From NCBI GenBank assembly GCA_014896635.1, contig JADBKA010000213.1, positions 1 to 8,120 on the forward strand: a stretch of DNA of 8,120 nucleotides, given 5' to 3'. Shown piece after piece: positions 6,921 to 8,120 of the stretch. The first letter of the stretch is position 1; the number at the start of each line of letters is the position of its first letter. The stretch comes from Ktedonobacteraceae bacterium (lineage in GTDB: Bacteria; Chloroflexota; Ktedonobacteria; Ktedonobacterales; Ktedonobacteraceae). Under the pieces are notes generated by a model, which did not search any database, was not told where the DNA came from, and saw only the letters and a program-made list of their open reading frames with translations. The translations under genes and the position numbers were made by a program.

Positions 6921-7952
6921 TCAGTATCCTCTCTCTTTCTCAACAACATTGTACAGCGGCTCGCCGCGCAAGTAGCGCCGCAGGTTCTCCAGAAAAATGG
7001 TTGCTGCCCGTTCCAAATACTGTGTGGTCAGCCCGGAGATGTGGGGACTGATGATGACGTTATGCTGGCGGAAGAAAGGACTGTCGTCAGGCAGTGGCTC
7101 CTGGGCGAAGACGTCCAGCAGCGCGCCGGCGATCCAGCCCTCTTGCAGCGCGTGCAGCAGCGCTGGCTCGTCGCACACGCCACCGCGCGCGATATTCACC
7201 AGAACGGCTGACGTTTTCATCGCGCGAAAAGCCGCTTCGTCGAACATGCCCTTCGTTTGCGGTGTCAGCGGCACGGCGATGACAACCACGTCGCTCTCCT
7301 CCAGCAGTGCATGTAGTTGATCGGGAGCATAGAATCGCTGCGGGATGCTACCCTCTGGGTCGCCGACGCCGGGGAAGACGAAGCCGTGATCGCGGTGGTC
7401 GCTGCCGCGCTGCATCGCCAGCACGCGCATGCCGAACGCCTGCGCCAGTCGCGCCACTTCGCGGCCAATACTGCCATAGCCGACGATGCCGATAGTCTTG
7501 CCTCGCAGCTCATCGGCGACAAAAACCGATTCGCGGATGCGATCATCGGGCCAGCGGCCCTCGCGCTGCCACTCAAACATATGTGCCAGGCGGTGATACC
7601 AGGCCAGTAGCATGGCAAAAACGTACTCGGCAATGTTGACAGCATGCACGCCGCTGGCGGTGGTGATCGTGACATCGCTCTGATAGATGGGCCGCGTAAG
7701 CAGATGATCTGCTCCCGCCGAAAAGAGCTGTATCCAGCGCAGCGCCGGCGCCTGCTCCGGCGTGGGCAGGATCATCGTGGTATAGAGGATCTCGGTCTGG
7801 CGCAAGATCTCGTCCGGCACGCCGGTGATATGCGCATCGGGGCGCCGTTCGACGCGCAGTTCGGGCGAGATCTGCTGCACCCGCTCTATCCATTGCTCTC
7901 TGAAAGGCGCGGTGATCAGCACCAGCCGCGACGCATGCTTTGTATCGCTCAC
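6921..7952 (-). CDS. D-2-hydroxyacid dehydrogenase (NAD(P)-dependent)
   Basis: The 343-residue product is a D-isomer-specific 2-hydroxyacid dehydrogenase, a cytoplasmic family that reversibly reduces 2-keto acids (for example glyoxylate, hydroxypyruvate or phosphohydroxypyruvate). The Rossmann motif is GIVGYGSIGREVARLAQAFG, with its GxGxxG at 158-163. The catalytic triad is complete: R256 in LVNIARGGV, E285 in LLDVFAQEPLP and H304 in IISPHISGLT. The upstream SGVHAVNIAEYVFAMLLAW segment fits the domain hinge. After the second beta strand the sequence is AMQRG, without the aspartate that usually selects NAD. Some 20 extra residues follow, with PGVGDPEGSIPQRFY, as in a subgroup of this family. 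The start is GTG at 7952, because GAGGGAGG lies 5 nt upstream; a TTG at 7973 would place that site inside the gene. It is the first gene of a two-gene operon with the epimerase. The substrate is unknown. Confidence 0.93.
   Translation of the reverse strand: MSDTKHASRLVLITAPFREQWIERVQQISPELRVERRPDAHITGVPDEILRQTEILYTTMILPTPEQAPALRWIQLFSAGADHLLTRPIYQSDVTITTASGVHAVNIAEYVFAMLLAWYHRLAHMFEWQREGRWPDDRIRESVFVADELRGKTIGIVGYGSIGREVARLAQAFGMRVLAMQRGSDHRDHGFVFPGVGDPEGSIPQRFYAPDQLHALLEESDVVVIAVPLTPQTKGMFDEAAFRAMKTSAVLVNIARGGVCDEPALLHALQEGWIAGALLDVFAQEPLPDDSPFFRQHNVIISPHISGLTTQYLERAATIFLENLRRYLRGEPLYNVVEKERGY
6927..6935 (-). promoter_or_regulatory. Ribosome binding site deciding the epimerase start
   Basis: On the - strand this reads GAGAGAGGA, ending 7 nt before the ATG at 6919-6917. 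It lies inside the last codons of the upstream dehydrogenase gene. It favours the ATG at 6919 over the in-frame ATG at 6949, which has no comparable purine-rich site. The arrangement stop-T-ATG implies translational coupling of the two genes. Confidence 0.75.
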
Positions 7953-7957
7953 GGAAA

Positions 7958-7965
7958 CCTCCCTC
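7958..7965 (-). promoter_or_regulatory. Strong ribosome binding site deciding the dehydrogenase GTG start
   Basis: On the - strand this is GAGGGAGG, five bases before GTG at 7952-7950. It is the strongest Shine-Dalgarno match seen in the window. It argues for a GTG start (product beginning MSDTKHAS) rather than the more distal in-frame TTG at 7973. Confidence 0.85.
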
Positions 7966-7993
7966 GTTCTCAATCAGTCTGTTTGCTGCCTAT

Positions 7994-8023
7994 ACCATAC
8001 GCAACGGCGGGCGGGCGCGTCAA
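7994..8023 (-). promoter_or_regulatory. Candidate sigma-70-type promoter of the dehydrogenase-epimerase operon
   Basis: On the - strand TTGACG (8023-8018) is followed after 18 bases by TATGGT (7999-7994). These match five of six and four of six consensus bases. Transcription would start near 7987, giving a leader of about 35 nt before the GTG start with its ribosome site. The spacer is very GC-rich. Position, spacing and the -35 match support it; there is no experimental evidence, and the -10 element is weak. Confidence 0.45.
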
Positions 8024-8042
8024 GCCTTTTTGTCCAGATCCG

Positions 8043-8120
8043 CTATTCTTCCTCGAAGCTGAAGCTCTCAAAATGCAGCGTGCGGCTGTTCTCGCTCACC
8101 ACCTGCTGGATATCTGTAGG
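8043..8120 (-). CDS. C-terminal end of an unidentified protein (partial)
   Basis: On the - strand an open frame runs in from the window edge for 25 codons and ends at TAG (8045-8043). The visible tail reads PTDIQQVVSENSRTLHFESF and then SFEEE. It is hydrophilic and ends acidic, and I recognise no family from it. Support comes from position: the frame ends about 20 nt before the promoter of the next - strand gene, an ordinary tandem-gene spacing, and its codons end mostly in G or C as in the neighbours. The stretch is short, so an open frame by chance cannot be excluded. Confidence 0.5.
   Translation of the reverse strand, partial: PTDIQQVVSENSRTLHFESFSFEEE

Noticed and set aside
1..8120. CRISPR array, tRNA or rRNA gene, toxin-antitoxin or phage/defence system
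   Set aside because: No spaced direct repeats, cloverleaf, rRNA-like segment or relevant protein was seen. Nearly all the sequence is taken up by complex I and two metabolic genes.

Overview
The window holds the 3' half of a bacterial respiratory complex I (nuo, NADH:quinone oxidoreductase) operon on the + strand. It faces a separate two-gene metabolic operon on the - strand. The nuo gene order J-K-L-M-N, the GC-rich coding sequence and the extended loops in NuoL and NuoM suggest a free-living bacterium with a full 14-subunit type operon. My best guess is Chloroflexota (Ktedonobacteria-like), but this rests on general impression and no rRNA or marker gene here confirms it.

Layout. Positions 2-88 are the last codons of nuoJ. 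nuoK (90-413), nuoL (407-2536), nuoM (2558-4171) and nuoN (4181-5662) follow with gaps of 21 nt or less, or overlap, so they form one transcription unit whose promoter lies upstream of the window. These genes encode the membrane arm of complex I. NuoL, NuoM and NuoN are the three antiporter-like proton channels, and NuoK and NuoJ link them to the quinone-binding module. All the expected charged channel residues are present: the TM5 glutamate and the TM7, TM8 and TM12 lysine or glutamate. The complex should therefore be proton-pumping.

Positions 5663-5854 are a convergent intergenic region with no gene. It contains a long imperfect palindrome (5669-5772), which could be a miniature transposable element or a transcription-ending structure. 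A second perfect 9-bp inverted repeat (5791-5799 / 5846-5854) directly abuts the stop codon of the opposing gene.

On the - strand, a D-2-hydroxyacid dehydrogenase (7952-6921) is followed after one base by an aldose 1-epimerase family protein (6919-5855). Each has a clear Shine-Dalgarno sequence, and a plausible sigma-70-type promoter precedes the pair. Their joint substrate is unknown; they look like sugar or sugar-acid metabolism genes and have no evident link to complex I. The right edge (8043-8120) carries what looks like the C-terminal end of another - strand gene.

I see no CRISPR array, tRNA, rRNA, toxin-antitoxin or defence system. Most of the window is ordinary. The least explained part is the intergenic palindrome, and the next most interesting are lineage-type insertions in NuoL and NuoM and a possible NADP preference of the dehydrogenase.
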